Notes: a model not told the origin generated them from the sequence alone. Shown: positions 1 to 7,881, counted from the first letter of the stretch. The stretch is 64,000 nucleotides of DNA from JAAZNO01 sp012798275 (GCA_035347995.1 DAOPQD010000001.1:62001-126000); one strand, 5' to 3'. Numbers and translations are program-made.

Positions 1-828
1 CCGGCAGAAAAGCCCGCTGAGGAAGAATGGCCCGTCCGCGCTCCCCGCTCCGAGGGCGAGGACTCCAAGGGATTGCTGGTGTTGACCGTGGATGACGACG
101 CCGGCGTGATCACGCTGTTCCGACGGTATCTGAGCAAGCAGGGATACCGGGTTGTGGGCCTCACACGTGGCGACCGCGTGGTGGAGGAGGCCAAACGCCT
201 CAAGCCGTATGCCATCACCCTGGACATTTTGATGCCGGATCGCAGTGGCTGGGAGGTGATTCGTGATCTCAAATCCGATCCGCTCACCCGCAATATTCCC
301 GTGATCGTGTGCTCTATCCTCGCCGAGCGCGACAAAGGCCTCAGTATGGGCGTGGCGGACTATCTGGTGAAGCCTATTCTGGAGCAAGATTTGTTGAGCG
401 CGTTGGCCCGGCTTTCCCATGACCTTACCAAGACGCATGTGCTGGTGGTGGACGACAATCCAGATGATCGGAACCTGCTTGAACGTATATTGGCTGATGC
501 TGGCTACATCGTCGCTACTGCCAGCAACGGCGTGGAAGCGATTGCGGATCTGGCTCTGTCGCCGCCCGACCTGGTAGTGCTCGACCTGATGATGCCCGAC
601 GTGGATGGCTTCGCCGTCCTGGAGAACATGAAGGCGCGCCCGGAGACCTGCGATATTCCCGTCATCGTTGCCACGGCCAAGGAACTCAGTGCGGCTGAGC
701 GGGCCGCCTTGACGGTGCGGGTGCAGGCTCTGTTGCAGAAGGGCCTCTTTGACCAGGAGCGCCTCTTAGAGGATGTGGCAGCGGCGTTGGCGCGGTTGGG
801 CCCGGCGCGTCAAGATACCCATCGGTGA
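1..828 (+). CDS. Double receiver-domain response regulator or hybrid kinase C-terminus (5' truncated)
   Basis: The frame is open to the left window edge, so this is the 3' part of a longer gene; the TTG at 73 is unlikely to be the true start because in-frame codons precede it without a stop. Two receiver (REC) domains follow each other. The first spans about residues 25-140 of the visible part, with acidic pocket VDDD (30-33), phosphoacceptor Asp75 in LDILMP and Lys124 in LVKP. The second runs from about 146 to the end, with DDN near 151 and phosphoacceptor Asp195 in LDLMMP. A charged linker precedes the first REC. Tandem C-terminal RECs are common in hybrid histidine kinases, so the missing part may hold the kinase. 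The input signal is unknown. Confidence 0.85.
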   Translation, partial: PAEKPAEEEWPVRAPRSEGEDSKGLLVLTVDDDAGVITLFRRYLSKQGYRVVGLTRGDRVVEEAKRLKPYAITLDILMPDRSGWEVIRDLKSDPLTRNIPVIVCSILAERDKGLSMGVADYLVKPILEQDLLSALARLSHDLTKTHVLVVDDNPDDRNLLERILADAGYIVATASNGVEAIADLALSPPDLVVLDLMMPDVDGFAVLENMKARPETCDIPVIVATAKELSAAERAALTVRVQALLQKGLFDQERLLEDVAAALARLGPARQDTHR

Positions 829-853
829 GGCTTTGTTGCACTGCCAACCTTTC

Positions 854-882
854 TTGACAGTGCTGACTCTTCGTTGTACAAT
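854..882 (+). promoter_or_regulatory. Sigma-70-type promoter of the ferredoxin gene
   Basis: A consensus -35 TTGACA (854-859), a 17-base spacer and -10 TACAAT (877-882) lie 70 bases before the ferredoxin ATG. The start codon is preceded by AGGAGGT at 939-945, a near-perfect Shine-Dalgarno site. The ferredoxin is therefore probably its own transcription unit. Confidence 0.8.
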
Positions 883-951
883 GGGGACATTGCTGGCGGG
901 ACAGCCCCAGGCAAGGAGTGCATTTTCAGATAATTCACAGGAGGTAGAATC

Positions 952-1218
952 ATGCCGTACGTAATCACTCGCATTTGTGAACGGGTAGGCGCTTGTGTGG
1001 AGGTGTGCCCCACGGAATCAATTCACTTTGTGGATGACAACAAGGACTGGCCTACTTACTATATCAACCCTGATACCTGCATTGATTGCGGCGCCTGCGC
1101 TGCGGAGTGCCCTAATGAGGCCATCTTCCCGGAGGAGGACGTGCCGGACGCCTATCAGGATGATATTAAGAAGAACGCCAAGTTTTATGAGAGCGGTCCG
1201 GGGGCGGATCTGATCTAA
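952..1218 (+). CDS. 7Fe-type dicluster ferredoxin
   Basis: This 88-residue electron carrier has seven cysteines: C9, C15, C19, then C43, C46, C49 and C53 in a classical CxxCxxCxxxCP motif. The first motif lacks one Cys of the 4Fe motif, as in [3Fe-4S][4Fe-4S] ferredoxins, so one 3Fe and one 4Fe cluster are expected. The C9-C15 gap (five residues) is shorter than the seven usual in that family. The tail is acidic. It is preceded by its own promoter and followed by a hairpin terminator, so it is monocistronic. It may serve the aldehyde ferredoxin oxidoreductase encoded 4 kb away, which is inference. Confidence 0.9.
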   Translation: MPYVITRICERVGACVEVCPTESIHFVDDNKDWPTYYINPDTCIDCGACAAECPNEAIFPEEDVPDAYQDDIKKNAKFYESGPGADLI

Positions 1219-1241
1219 GGTTTCCCTGGGTTATTTGAAAA

Positions 1242-1283
1242 CAATCGGGTTCGTGACAGGGTGCCCTTTCACGAACCCGATTG
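1242..1283. terminator. Bidirectional hairpin between convergent genes
   Basis: A perfect 15-bp inverted repeat (1242-1256 with 1269-1283) encloses a 12-base loop that can itself pair partly (AGGG/CCCT). It lies between the ends of the ferredoxin gene and the convergent PHP-domain gene. No long T tract follows on either strand. Confidence 0.7.
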
Positions 1284-1300
1284 CTTGCGTATGGCAGAGG

Positions 1301-2362
1301 TTAGCTGATATAAATGGGGCTGGAGAAAATCCATCCGACGCGCCGACCCCGGAAGTGTCGGTAAACTTCGACGCGATAGATGCCGGCTTCTGCCGACGTG
1401 TAGCTGAGTACGGTGTCCGTCTTCTTGCTGACCAGTCGTCCATCGCGCAACAGACGGATTTCGCCTTTCGCCGGCACGCTGACTTCCAGCGTCACGGCGC
1501 CCAGCCGTTTGAGCTCTTCGCCCATCGTGCGCCGCGCGGCGCCGCTGCGGGCGAGGAATTGAAAGCCATGTGTGGGGTAGGGCAGGTCGTAGCCCGCCCA
1601 GGTGCGCCCCGCGCGCAGGGCGTCATAAATCAGGCGGCGATCCCGGCTTTCCTCGCCGGTCAGCGGGCCATCGGTGAGGATGTGCGTGTTGACGCAACGG
1701 AAAAGATAGGCATAGGGGAAGACCACTCGCTGCAGGCCGGCCATTTTGTACAGGCCAGCGTGCGCGTCGGCGCCGCCGAGCGCCGCCAGGCGCGCGCCCT
1801 TGCTTAGCAGCTCGTCCCACAGTCGCAGGGTCGCTCGATAGGGGCCTCGAATGCCCCAATCGGGGAGCAGAGCATAGATCAACGCCGCGAGATGAGACCA
1901 GAGCAGGCCCTTGAACTCCGACATGTAGTTCCAGATTTCCAGGCCGGTGATGCCCTCGATGGGCCAGTCCGTCCAGGGAATGGCGTCGAAATCTTCCCCC
2001 AGCGGGCTGCTGCGTTCGATGGGATGTGCGAGGTAGCAGATGCCCTGGCATTCGCCGGCTTTCTGGATGAGCGTTTGGGCGCTGCCGAAGGTGTAGGGCG
2101 CCAGTTCCTGCTGCGCGCCATAGATCAGCAGGTGATTGGCCTGGGGACGGCGGCGGCTATTGTGGGCCTCTTCGCCTATCAGCAGGAGCACGCGCCCGTA
2201 GTAGCCTTCGAGTCCTTCCACACGCACGTTGTGATCGGTGACGATGACGAAATTCAGCCCGGCAGCGGCGGCGGCCTCGGCGATTTCGGCATGTCGCCCG
2301 GAGCCGTCGGAGTAAACGCTGTGAATATGAAGGTTGCCTGCATATTCGCGGTAATTTTCCAT
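1301..2362 (-). CDS. PHP-domain metal-dependent phosphoesterase
   Basis: A 353-residue protein with the PHP-family metal ligands in order: HIH at 12-14, Asp19, TDH at 42-44, GEEAH at 63-67, an AHPIE motif near 115 and DAH near 199. PHP proteins hydrolyse phosphoester bonds with two or three bound metals. Single-domain members include histidinol-phosphatase-like and nucleotide phosphatases, so the substrate cannot be set from sequence. A C-terminal segment of about 60 residues rich in beta pattern follows the catalytic part. The start at 2362 sits only 8 bases after a good -10 box, and HIH begins at residue 12, so a later start is unlikely. It is divergent from the phosphatase-superfamily gene next to it. 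Confidence 0.8.
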   Translation of the reverse strand: MENYREYAGNLHIHSVYSDGSGRHAEIAEAAAAAGLNFVIVTDHNVRVEGLEGYYGRVLLLIGEEAHNSRRRPQANHLLIYGAQQELAPYTFGSAQTLIQKAGECQGICYLAHPIERSSPLGEDFDAIPWTDWPIEGITGLEIWNYMSEFKGLLWSHLAALIYALLPDWGIRGPYRATLRLWDELLSKGARLAALGGADAHAGLYKMAGLQRVVFPYAYLFRCVNTHILTDGPLTGEESRDRRLIYDALRAGRTWAGYDLPYPTHGFQFLARSGAARRTMGEELKRLGAVTLEVSVPAKGEIRLLRDGRLVSKKTDTVLSYTSAEAGIYRVEVYRHFRGRRVGWIFSSPIYIS

Positions 2363-2370
2363 AGGCCTTC

Positions 2371-2398
2371 ATCTTACTGCCAACGGGCAGGTTGTCAA
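2371..2398 (-). promoter_or_regulatory. Promoter of the PHP gene, predicting a nearly leaderless mRNA
   Basis: On the minus strand, TTGACA (2393-2398), a 16-base spacer and TAAGAT (2371-2376) precede the ATG (2360-2362) by only 8 bases after the -10 box. Transcription would start at or within a base or two of the start codon. A weak GAAGG overlaps this gap. Confidence 0.6.
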
Positions 2399-2426
2399 CT
2401 CTCGTGCCAGAGCCCAGACCCAGCGT

Positions 2427-4121
2427 ATGAATCTTGCACAGTGGTTCCGCAATCTTCGTCATCGTTTCGTTGAATTCCTCTACCGGCTGCGCTTTCAGCG
2501 AGCTGTGGCGGGTCTCGAGACGCCGCCGCCGGCGACACGGGCTTTTGTGGTGCTTCAGATTGACGCGCTGGCTTTTTCGGCGCTGCAGGAAGTGCTTGAG
2601 CGGGGTGACATGCCGCATCTGGCACGGCTGTTGCAACAGGGGGAGTATCGGCTGCGCCGGTGGCGTTGCGGCCTGCCCTCGACCACGACCGCGATCCAAT
2701 CCGGCTTTTTCTACGGCGCTCGTACCGCGCCGGGGTTTCGCTGGTACAACAAGGCGGCGGGTGCGCCGGTCACTTCACACCGTCCTGATCACATGCGCGC
2801 CCTGGAGGAAAGTCTCAGCACCGCGCATGATGGCCTGCTGGTCGGCGGGGGGGTCTACACCAGCTTGTTAAGCGGGGAAGCCGAGCACGCCGTGTTTACG
2901 GTCTCGCGGGTCTTCGGACGGCAGCTGCAGGGCTACCTGGAGGGCACGGGGCTGTTGTTGAGCTTCCTTTTACGTCCCCTGCGTGTGCTCCGGCTGCTCC
3001 ATTACACCCTGGTGCGTTTTGGGCGGCGCGTCTGGGCCGGCCTGCGACATTGGAAGACGTTGCTGGTGCCGTTATCCCTGCTGCGCTCACTCCTCGATGC
3101 TGCGGCTGATGCCACCCTGACCGAATTCATGACCTTCTGTGTGCTGCTCGACCTCTATCGCGGCGTCCCCAGGATGTACGCGAATTTCAACGGCTACGAT
3201 GAAATGGCGCATGCCCATGGGCTGCTTCACCGTGAGGCCCTGTGGGTGCTGCACTGGATTGACGCCCGGCTTGAGGAAATCGAGAAATTGGGGCGCGCCA
3301 GCCCTGGCGCCAGCTATGATATTTTTATCCTCTCGGACCACGGCATGGCTCCGGCGATTCCTTTTCGCGTTCGCTTCGGGCAGACGCTGGGTGAATTTGT
3401 GGCGCAGGGGGTGCACCTGGATGTGAGTTTCGATGCCGGTGAGATGGATGCCGCGGCGGCACGCGCCCTCCGCGCGCGCTATCTCATCACGGTGTTGCGG
3501 GATTCCGAGCAGCGTTTGCCGCCGTGGATCCGGCGCCTCGTGCACATGGTGCGACGGCCGTTGTTGGCCTATCTCTCGCCGCAGGAACTGGCCTACGATT
3601 GGAATTTGGGAAGCGACGTGGTCGTTCAGGCTTCGGGGCCCTTAGCGCATGTGTATTTCCGCGTCGCCGCCCACCAGATGGATTTGCCGGAAGTGACGCT
3701 GTTGTATGCAGAATTCATGGGGCGACTGGTGGGGCATGAGGGCATCGAGCTCGTTGCCGGACGCGATACCGGTCAGGTCGTCATTCTGGGACGCAAGGGC
3801 GGGGTGTTGACGGTCGCCGACGAAAAGACGGAGCTGCAAGGTCCCGATCCCCTGGAGGCGTTTGCCGATCGGGAGTATGTGCTGCGCGAGCTGCGCCATT
3901 TGCTGCAGCTGCCCACGTCCGGCGACCTGGTGTTGCTGGGACGGCTCCTGGAGACCGGTGAGGTGATCACCTTTGAGGAGCAATACGCGACGCACGGCAG
4001 TCTCGGAGGCGGCCAGGATGAGCCTTTCCTCATCTATCCGGCGGCGCTCGAGGGCGAGATGCCGGAGCTGGACAGCCCGGAGGCGTTGTATTGCTGGTTC
4101 AAGGCGCGCTATTCGGCGTAG
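2427..4121 (+). CDS. Alkaline phosphatase superfamily protein (type I phosphodiesterase-like)
   Basis: A 564-residue protein with the metal-binding pattern of the AlkP superfamily: Asp46 in LQIDA, a candidate nucleophile Thr in PSTTT (residues 84-88), NGYDEMAHAHG near 256, SDHG near 303 and THGS near 521. These match the order of ligands in type I phosphodiesterase/nucleotide pyrophosphatase enzymes. A hydrophobic, arginine-rich stretch around residues 165-215 lies between the nucleophile and the second ligand set and could associate with the membrane. The substrate is unknown; phosphodiesters, nucleotides or lipid-linked phosphates are possible. It ends at a hairpin shared with the convergent DUF456 gene. 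Confidence 0.75.
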   Translation: MNLAQWFRNLRHRFVEFLYRLRFQRAVAGLETPPPATRAFVVLQIDALAFSALQEVLERGDMPHLARLLQQGEYRLRRWRCGLPSTTTAIQSGFFYGARTAPGFRWYNKAAGAPVTSHRPDHMRALEESLSTAHDGLLVGGGVYTSLLSGEAEHAVFTVSRVFGRQLQGYLEGTGLLLSFLLRPLRVLRLLHYTLVRFGRRVWAGLRHWKTLLVPLSLLRSLLDAAADATLTEFMTFCVLLDLYRGVPRMYANFNGYDEMAHAHGLLHREALWVLHWIDARLEEIEKLGRASPGASYDIFILSDHGMAPAIPFRVRFGQTLGEFVAQGVHLDVSFDAGEMDAAAARALRARYLITVLRDSEQRLPPWIRRLVHMVRRPLLAYLSPQELAYDWNLGSDVVVQASGPLAHVYFRVAAHQMDLPEVTLLYAEFMGRLVGHEGIELVAGRDTGQVVILGRKGGVLTVADEKTELQGPDPLEAFADREYVLRELRHLLQLPTSGDLVLLGRLLETGEVITFEEQYATHGSLGGGQDEPFLIYPAALEGEMPELDSPEALYCWFKARYSA

Positions 4122-4150
4122 CCCCTGCTCCGCGCTGCGCGGGGCAGGGG
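4122..4150. terminator. Hairpin between convergent genes
   Basis: CCCCTGC (4122-4128) pairs with GCAGGGG (4144-4150), and an inner CCGCG/CGCGG extends the stem. It starts directly after the stop codon of the phosphatase-like gene and ends one base before the DUF456 stop, so it can serve both strands. Confidence 0.6.
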
Positions 4151-4151
4151 A

Positions 4152-4643
4152 TCACCAGGCCCAAATGCTCCAGGCGACGATCATCAACGCGCCCAGGCCG
4201 AAGCGCGCCACAAAGGCCCACCCCCAGCCGATGAGCATGTCGCGCACGACCACCAGGGTCTCATCGGTGTTGCGGCGATGCGCGTATTCTGCCGCAAAGA
4301 GGGCCGCCAGACAGCCCACGATGCCGACGAGCGGGGTGAGGATCAGACTGAAGATCACGCCGGCTGCCAGTGCCAGGGCAATGGAGCTCCAGCGCGCGCC
4401 GCTCTGACGGGCTTTCGCGCTCATCAGCAGATTGTCGGAAAGCCAGCCCGCCACCGCCAGCACGGTGAGCAACGCGAACCACCAGCCGCCCCCGCTCTCG
4501 AAGCGGCTGAAGATGCCGTAAACCAATCCCAGTGCCCAGATGATGGTGATGCCGGGGAAAACGGGGATGACCAGCCCGCCTAATCCCAGGATCATGCCAG
4601 CAAGGATGATCCATTTGATGCTTGATTCCAGCCAGTTTGCCAT
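4152..4643 (-). CDS. DUF456-type membrane protein
   Basis: A 163-residue, very hydrophobic protein with about four or five membrane segments. The N-terminal part carries a glycine- and proline-rich LVIPVFPG stretch followed by a loop with FSRFESGGGWW, and the middle has the PLVGIVGCLAALFAAEY segment typical of the DUF456 family. The function of that family is unknown. There is no strong ribosome binding site before the ATG at 4643. Upstream, about 200 bases without a gene hold a terminator-like hairpin of the next operon. Confidence 0.7.
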   Translation of the reverse strand: MANWLESSIKWIILAGMILGLGGLVIPVFPGITIIWALGLVYGIFSRFESGGGWWFALLTVLAVAGWLSDNLLMSAKARQSGARWSSIALALAAGVIFSLILTPLVGIVGCLAALFAAEYAHRRNTDETLVVVRDMLIGWGWAFVARFGLGALMIVAWSIWAW

Positions 4644-4790
4644 GATGTCAGGTACACTCTCAACTATGTAGATTGAACTTGCGTCACACCCTCAATGTTA
4701 ACCGCCGAGGGCACCCTCTTTCAAACTATAACAGAGAATCGGTAGTTGACAATCGGTTTATTTCTTCCCTCGCCCGATCCTTTTGAAATG

Positions 4791-4831
4791 CGTCACGGGT
4801 AATGCCCGCGCGCGAAGCATTACCCGTGACG
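4791..4831 (-). terminator. Terminator of the aldehyde oxidoreductase operon
   Basis: A perfect 15-bp inverted repeat (4791-4805 with 4817-4831) around an 11-base GC-rich loop lies just past the end of the MoaD-like gene on the minus strand. The rest of the 4644-4854 gap shows no other feature. Confidence 0.65.
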
Positions 4832-4854
4832 TTTCCTGGCATTTGCCGGCGAGC

Positions 4855-5055
4855 CTATCCGCCGGCAATCAGATGGATGACGCGCACATCGGCGTCATCG
4901 GGGATCAACGTTTGGGCATAGGCGTCGTGATTGACCACGGTCCCATTGATTGAGACGACGATGTGCGGGTAGGTGAACTTCTCCTGCTCCAGGAGATCTT
5001 GCACCGTCAGCCCTTCATGCCACGGCAATTTTTCACGTCGGTTCAGCGTAATCAT
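4855..5055 (-). CDS. MoaD/ThiS-family sulfur carrier-like protein
   Basis: A 66-residue ubiquitin-fold protein ending in the diagnostic Gly-Gly. Members are adenylated and thiocarboxylated at that C-terminus and donate sulfur for pterin dithiolene or thiazole synthesis. It starts one base after the stop of the aldehyde oxidoreductase gene, so translation is probably coupled. That context favours a role in building or maturing the tungsto-/molybdopterin cofactor of this enzyme rather than thiamine synthesis. No MoaE or adenylating partner is in the window. Confidence 0.8.
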   Translation of the reverse strand: MITLNRREKLPWHEGLTVQDLLEQEKFTYPHIVVSINGTVVNHDAYAQTLIPDDADVRVIHLIAGG

Positions 5056-5056
5056 C

Positions 5057-7201
5057 TCACAGATACTTTTCCACTACCGCCAGCACTTCCGGGTAATCAA
5101 TTCCCAGCGCTCGCAGCTTTTCCACCGTCGGCACACCGTTCCGCGTCCAGCCACGCCGTTGATAGACCGCGTCCATCAGCTGCTCGTAGCGTCCCATGCG
5201 ATACTGGCGGTGCGCCGCAATTTTTTCCTGAAGCGTCATGCGATCAGGATCGAGGCCGAGCCACTCGCGCAGCTGCTTGTCGTAACGCTCCTGGCGGGAT
5301 ATGTATTCCTCCTCGGTCACCGGCCCGACGCCCCGGTAGGGCGGATAATCGTGCGCGCGCAACCCCTTGCCCAGGCGAATGTTGAACACGCGCTGCAAAT
5401 TATATACCCGCTCGGACATGGCGATGATCTCTTGAAGGTCTATCTCGCGGCCCGTCACCCCGGAGAAAATGTCCACGTAGTTCTGCACGTGATGTGGAAT
5501 TTTGGCGGGTTCGGCGCTCTTCGAGTTTTTGGGATCCACCACATCATTCCAGGGCAGCTTGCAGAAGCCACACAGGCCGAACCAGGTGCGCCACATGGGG
5601 AAGTAGTGCAGCGCCTCGGCCTTGTCCTCAAAAGTGGGCAGCTGATTGTTCACCATGTCCATGAAGATGAGCCAGGCCTCGTCGTGCTGCGGCCCTTTGT
5701 TGGTGAGCGCATAACCGCCCTGCTGTGCGAGCGATTCCTTCGCCATGTACATGGAATACTCCATGCCCTTGTTCTCCATGCCGATGTCGTCCAGGAACTG
5801 CGGATCGGCGCCGTAGTGCTCGACGAGGTAGGCTTTGGCTTTATGGATGCCCAATCCGACGATCTTGCCGATCCCTTCGCCGCGCGCCAGCTGGTGGAGC
5901 GCTTCCAGGGACGCCGCCGCATTCCCGAAGGTCAGCTCCAGCCCGCCGGTCTTTTCCCGGTCGAGAATGCCGGCCTCGTAACACTCCATCAGAAAGCCCA
6001 CGGTGTTGCCGAAGGAGATCGTGTCAATGCCGTAGGTGTCGCAATAGAAGTTGAGTTCGAGGATCGCATCGGGGTTGAAGATGCCACACGTGCTTCCGAC
6101 CGCGCCGATGGTCTCGTACTCCGGCCCGTCCACGATAACCTTTTGCCCTTTGTAGGGGCCGGTTTGCAGCTCGAAGCCATCCACGGCATGGGCGCAGGCC
6201 ACGGTGCAGCCGTACCAGCAGCCATCGGGCAGGCCCTGCGTGAGGCGTTGTTCCCAATAGGCGCCGTCAATCTCATGCGCCTGTGGATGCGAGCCGAATT
6301 TGAAGTTGTTGACCGGCAGCAGATCGTAGTCGCTCATGACGCCCACCAGATAGGGGGTGCCGCGATTGCGCATCCGGTTCTGGACGGGATCCCAGGTGGC
6401 GACTTCCTTTTGCATGTCTGCGCCCACGCGCGCGAGACGCTCCGGGTCGGCGGGATGATTGGCGTCGCCGTGGAAAGCGTGGGCGCGCACGACCAGGGCT
6501 TTGACATGCTTGTGGCGCAGCACCGTGCCGGGACCGCCACGCGCGGCCTGTTTGTAGCGGATGGCCCGCCGCTTGCGGTCGTAGAGGCTGAAGTTGAGGC
6601 AGCCCAACAACGAGTGCTCTGCCCCCGTGCCGGCGGAGACCATGGCGATGTAGTATTTCTCTTCGGGCTTTTCGGCGAGCGCTTCATAGAGCCACGCGCC
6701 GAGGAGATGGGTGTCGGTCGGCGCGTCAGGCAGCTCCTCGATGGTGACCTTGCCGGCGATGGCGTCCACCACGACGATGACGTCCTGAGCTGCAATGCCC
6801 TGCACTTCGATTGCGTCCCAACCGCTGAACTTGAGCAGCGGCCCGAAGTGCCCCCCGGCGTTGCAGTCGGTCACAATATCCGTGGTCGGTGAGATCGTGG
6901 TCACGAGCGATTTGCCGGAGCCGGGATACTGCGTGACGCCGCCGCACGGTCCACTGGAGATGACAATCTCGTTTTCGGGACTGTCCCATCTCGTGTCGTC
7001 TCTCACGGCGTGCCAGAGCAGCCACAGATCAAAACCCTTGCCGCCGGTGAACTTTAGTTTCATCTCCTCCGAGACGGGCTTTGCCTTGATCTCGCCCGTC
7101 CCGACGTTGACATAGAGGGTCTGATTGGCGTAACCGCGCTCAACTTGGGGGGCCTGATAGGGATATTCTGCCAGTACATGACGAGTGATTTTTTTAGTCA
7201 T
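5057..7201 (-). CDS. Aldehyde ferredoxin oxidoreductase family tungsten enzyme
   Basis: A 714-residue protein with the AOR-family layout: an N-terminal bis-pterin binding domain (GGKGFDLWLL early, then SSGPCGG and GGHFGPLLKFSGWD), a TARGGPG-like ARGGPG segment, a CxxxCxxxC cluster motif (GCWYGCTVAC, about residues 328-336) and a distal Cys pair in LCGFCK near 543 that would complete the [4Fe-4S] site. Such enzymes oxidise aldehydes to acids, or the reverse, with ferredoxin; related proteins act on other substrates, so the exact reaction is open. The start at 7201 is chosen because GAGGAG precedes it; an upstream in-frame extension to 7258 has no site and is repeat-derived. It lies between a polyferredoxin gene and a MoaD-like gene. 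Confidence 0.88.
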   Translation of the reverse strand: MTKKITRHVLAEYPYQAPQVERGYANQTLYVNVGTGEIKAKPVSEEMKLKFTGGKGFDLWLLWHAVRDDTRWDSPENEIVISSGPCGGVTQYPGSGKSLVTTISPTTDIVTDCNAGGHFGPLLKFSGWDAIEVQGIAAQDVIVVVDAIAGKVTIEELPDAPTDTHLLGAWLYEALAEKPEEKYYIAMVSAGTGAEHSLLGCLNFSLYDRKRRAIRYKQAARGGPGTVLRHKHVKALVVRAHAFHGDANHPADPERLARVGADMQKEVATWDPVQNRMRNRGTPYLVGVMSDYDLLPVNNFKFGSHPQAHEIDGAYWEQRLTQGLPDGCWYGCTVACAHAVDGFELQTGPYKGQKVIVDGPEYETIGAVGSTCGIFNPDAILELNFYCDTYGIDTISFGNTVGFLMECYEAGILDREKTGGLELTFGNAAASLEALHQLARGEGIGKIVGLGIHKAKAYLVEHYGADPQFLDDIGMENKGMEYSMYMAKESLAQQGGYALTNKGPQHDEAWLIFMDMVNNQLPTFEDKAEALHYFPMWRTWFGLCGFCKLPWNDVVDPKNSKSAEPAKIPHHVQNYVDIFSGVTGREIDLQEIIAMSERVYNLQRVFNIRLGKGLRAHDYPPYRGVGPVTEEEYISRQERYDKQLREWLGLDPDRMTLQEKIAAHRQYRMGRYEQLMDAVYQRRGWTRNGVPTVEKLRALGIDYPEVLAVVEKYL

Positions 7202-7225
7202 AGGGGGTCTCCTCAAAAAATAGAA

Positions 7226-7291
7226 ATCAGTGAGCCGTGAGGAGAAGGCCGTCGCCACCTCTGCTCACGACTCCCAGCTCATAACTCACAT
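7226..7291 (-). repeat. Intergenic GTGAG-rich repeat (family A)
   Basis: Read on the minus strand, this gap contains GTGAGTTATGAGC, CGTGAGCAGAG and CTCACGGCTCAC blocks. The same words recur at 33778-33800, 46990-47012, 48214-48243 and 62600-62630. It separates the polyferredoxin and aldehyde oxidoreductase genes. Confidence 0.5.
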
Positions 7292-7324
7292 TTTTTCATC
7301 GGCGGTGGTGTGCTGCAGGAACAT
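7286..7324 (-). CDS. Possible 12-residue peptide with a strong ribosome binding site
   Basis: An ATG at 7324 is preceded by GAGGAG with a 5-base spacer, as good as any start in the window, and opens a 12-codon frame (MFLQHTTADEKM) ending in TGA at 7286-7288. It lies just after the polyferredoxin stop and before the family A repeat and the aldehyde oxidoreductase start. It may be a translated leader, or the remnant of an original start codon displaced by the repeat. There is no evidence that the peptide itself functions. Confidence 0.25.
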   Translation of the reverse strand: MFLQHTTADEKM

Positions 7325-7342
7325 GTCAACTCCTCAAGAGGC

Positions 7343-7762
7343 CTAAAATTGCCAGGTCCACACGGCCGTCGAGGCCTCTTCGACCTCGACGATCTTCAGC
7401 GCCTGAGCCGGACAGGGCTTGACGCATTGTCCACAGGCGACGCATTTGAAGGCCAGCGCCTCTTGAGGGGCGTAATCCATCACGCCGTAGGGACAGAATC
7501 CCACGCACGACATACAGCCCACACAGAGAGCCTTCTTCAGCATCACAATGCCCTGTTTGTTGTAGTACAGCGCTTCCGTGGGGCAGACTTCGATGCACTT
7601 GCCGCATTGGATGCAGAATGCGGCGGCAAAGCCGTCTTCCTGGGCCCGGATGTGGATGCTGGAGCGCGCTATGTCCGACGTTTTGAACCATGTCTGAGCG
7701 CATGTCGCCTCGCAGACGTGCGCTCCCTGGCATTTTTGGGGATCGAAAGCCAATACTTTCAT
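7343..7762 (-). CDS. Polyferredoxin (four iron-sulfur motifs), electron-transfer partner of the aldehyde oxidoreductase
   Basis: A 139-residue protein with 15 cysteines in four motifs: C11-x5-C17-x3-C21, then three CxxCxxCxxxCP motifs starting at C50, C80 and C107. It resembles the small iron-sulfur subunits (HycB/AorA type) that shuttle electrons to or from molybdo- and tungstoenzymes. The start at 7762 follows GAGGAGG; the ATG at 7777 has that site inside its coding sequence and is rejected. It is the first gene of a leftward operon with the tungsten enzyme and a MoaD-like protein. The first motif has the same C-x5-C-x3-C spacing as the ferredoxin at 952, so the two may share a redox-site design. 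Confidence 0.87.
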   Translation of the reverse strand: MKVLAFDPQKCQGAHVCEATCAQTWFKTSDIARSSIHIRAQEDGFAAAFCIQCGKCIEVCPTEALYYNKQGIVMLKKALCVGCMSCVGFCPYGVMDYAPQEALAFKCVACGQCVKPCPAQALKIVEVEEASTAVWTWQF

Positions 7763-7795
7763 CTTGCCTCCTCGCATAAAATAGTCTTCGAAAAT

Positions 7796-7876
7796 AGCGA
7801 ATCTGCGAATGGCGAATCAGCGAATTACTTACGTTCTTACGTTCGCCCGTTCCCATGTTCGCCCGTTCCCATGTTC
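7796..7876 (+). repeat. Intergenic repeat tract: GCGAAT units then GTTCGCCCGTTCCCAT units (families B and C)
   Basis: Four GCGAAT-type units (7796-7827) are followed by TTACGTTC copies and then a 16-base unit GTTCGCCCGTTCCCAT repeated twice in tandem, ending with a partial third. Related words recur at 40882-40920, 43641-43684, 46361-46390, 51903-51914 and 62632-62655. Confidence 0.7.
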
Positions 7877-7881
7877 AGAGG

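Noticed and set aside
4973..6892. Long open frame on the plus strand opposite the tungsten-enzyme gene
   Set aside because: It is an antisense shadow: the coding pattern, motifs and ribosome binding sites are on the minus strand, and high GC makes stop codons rare in the opposite frame.
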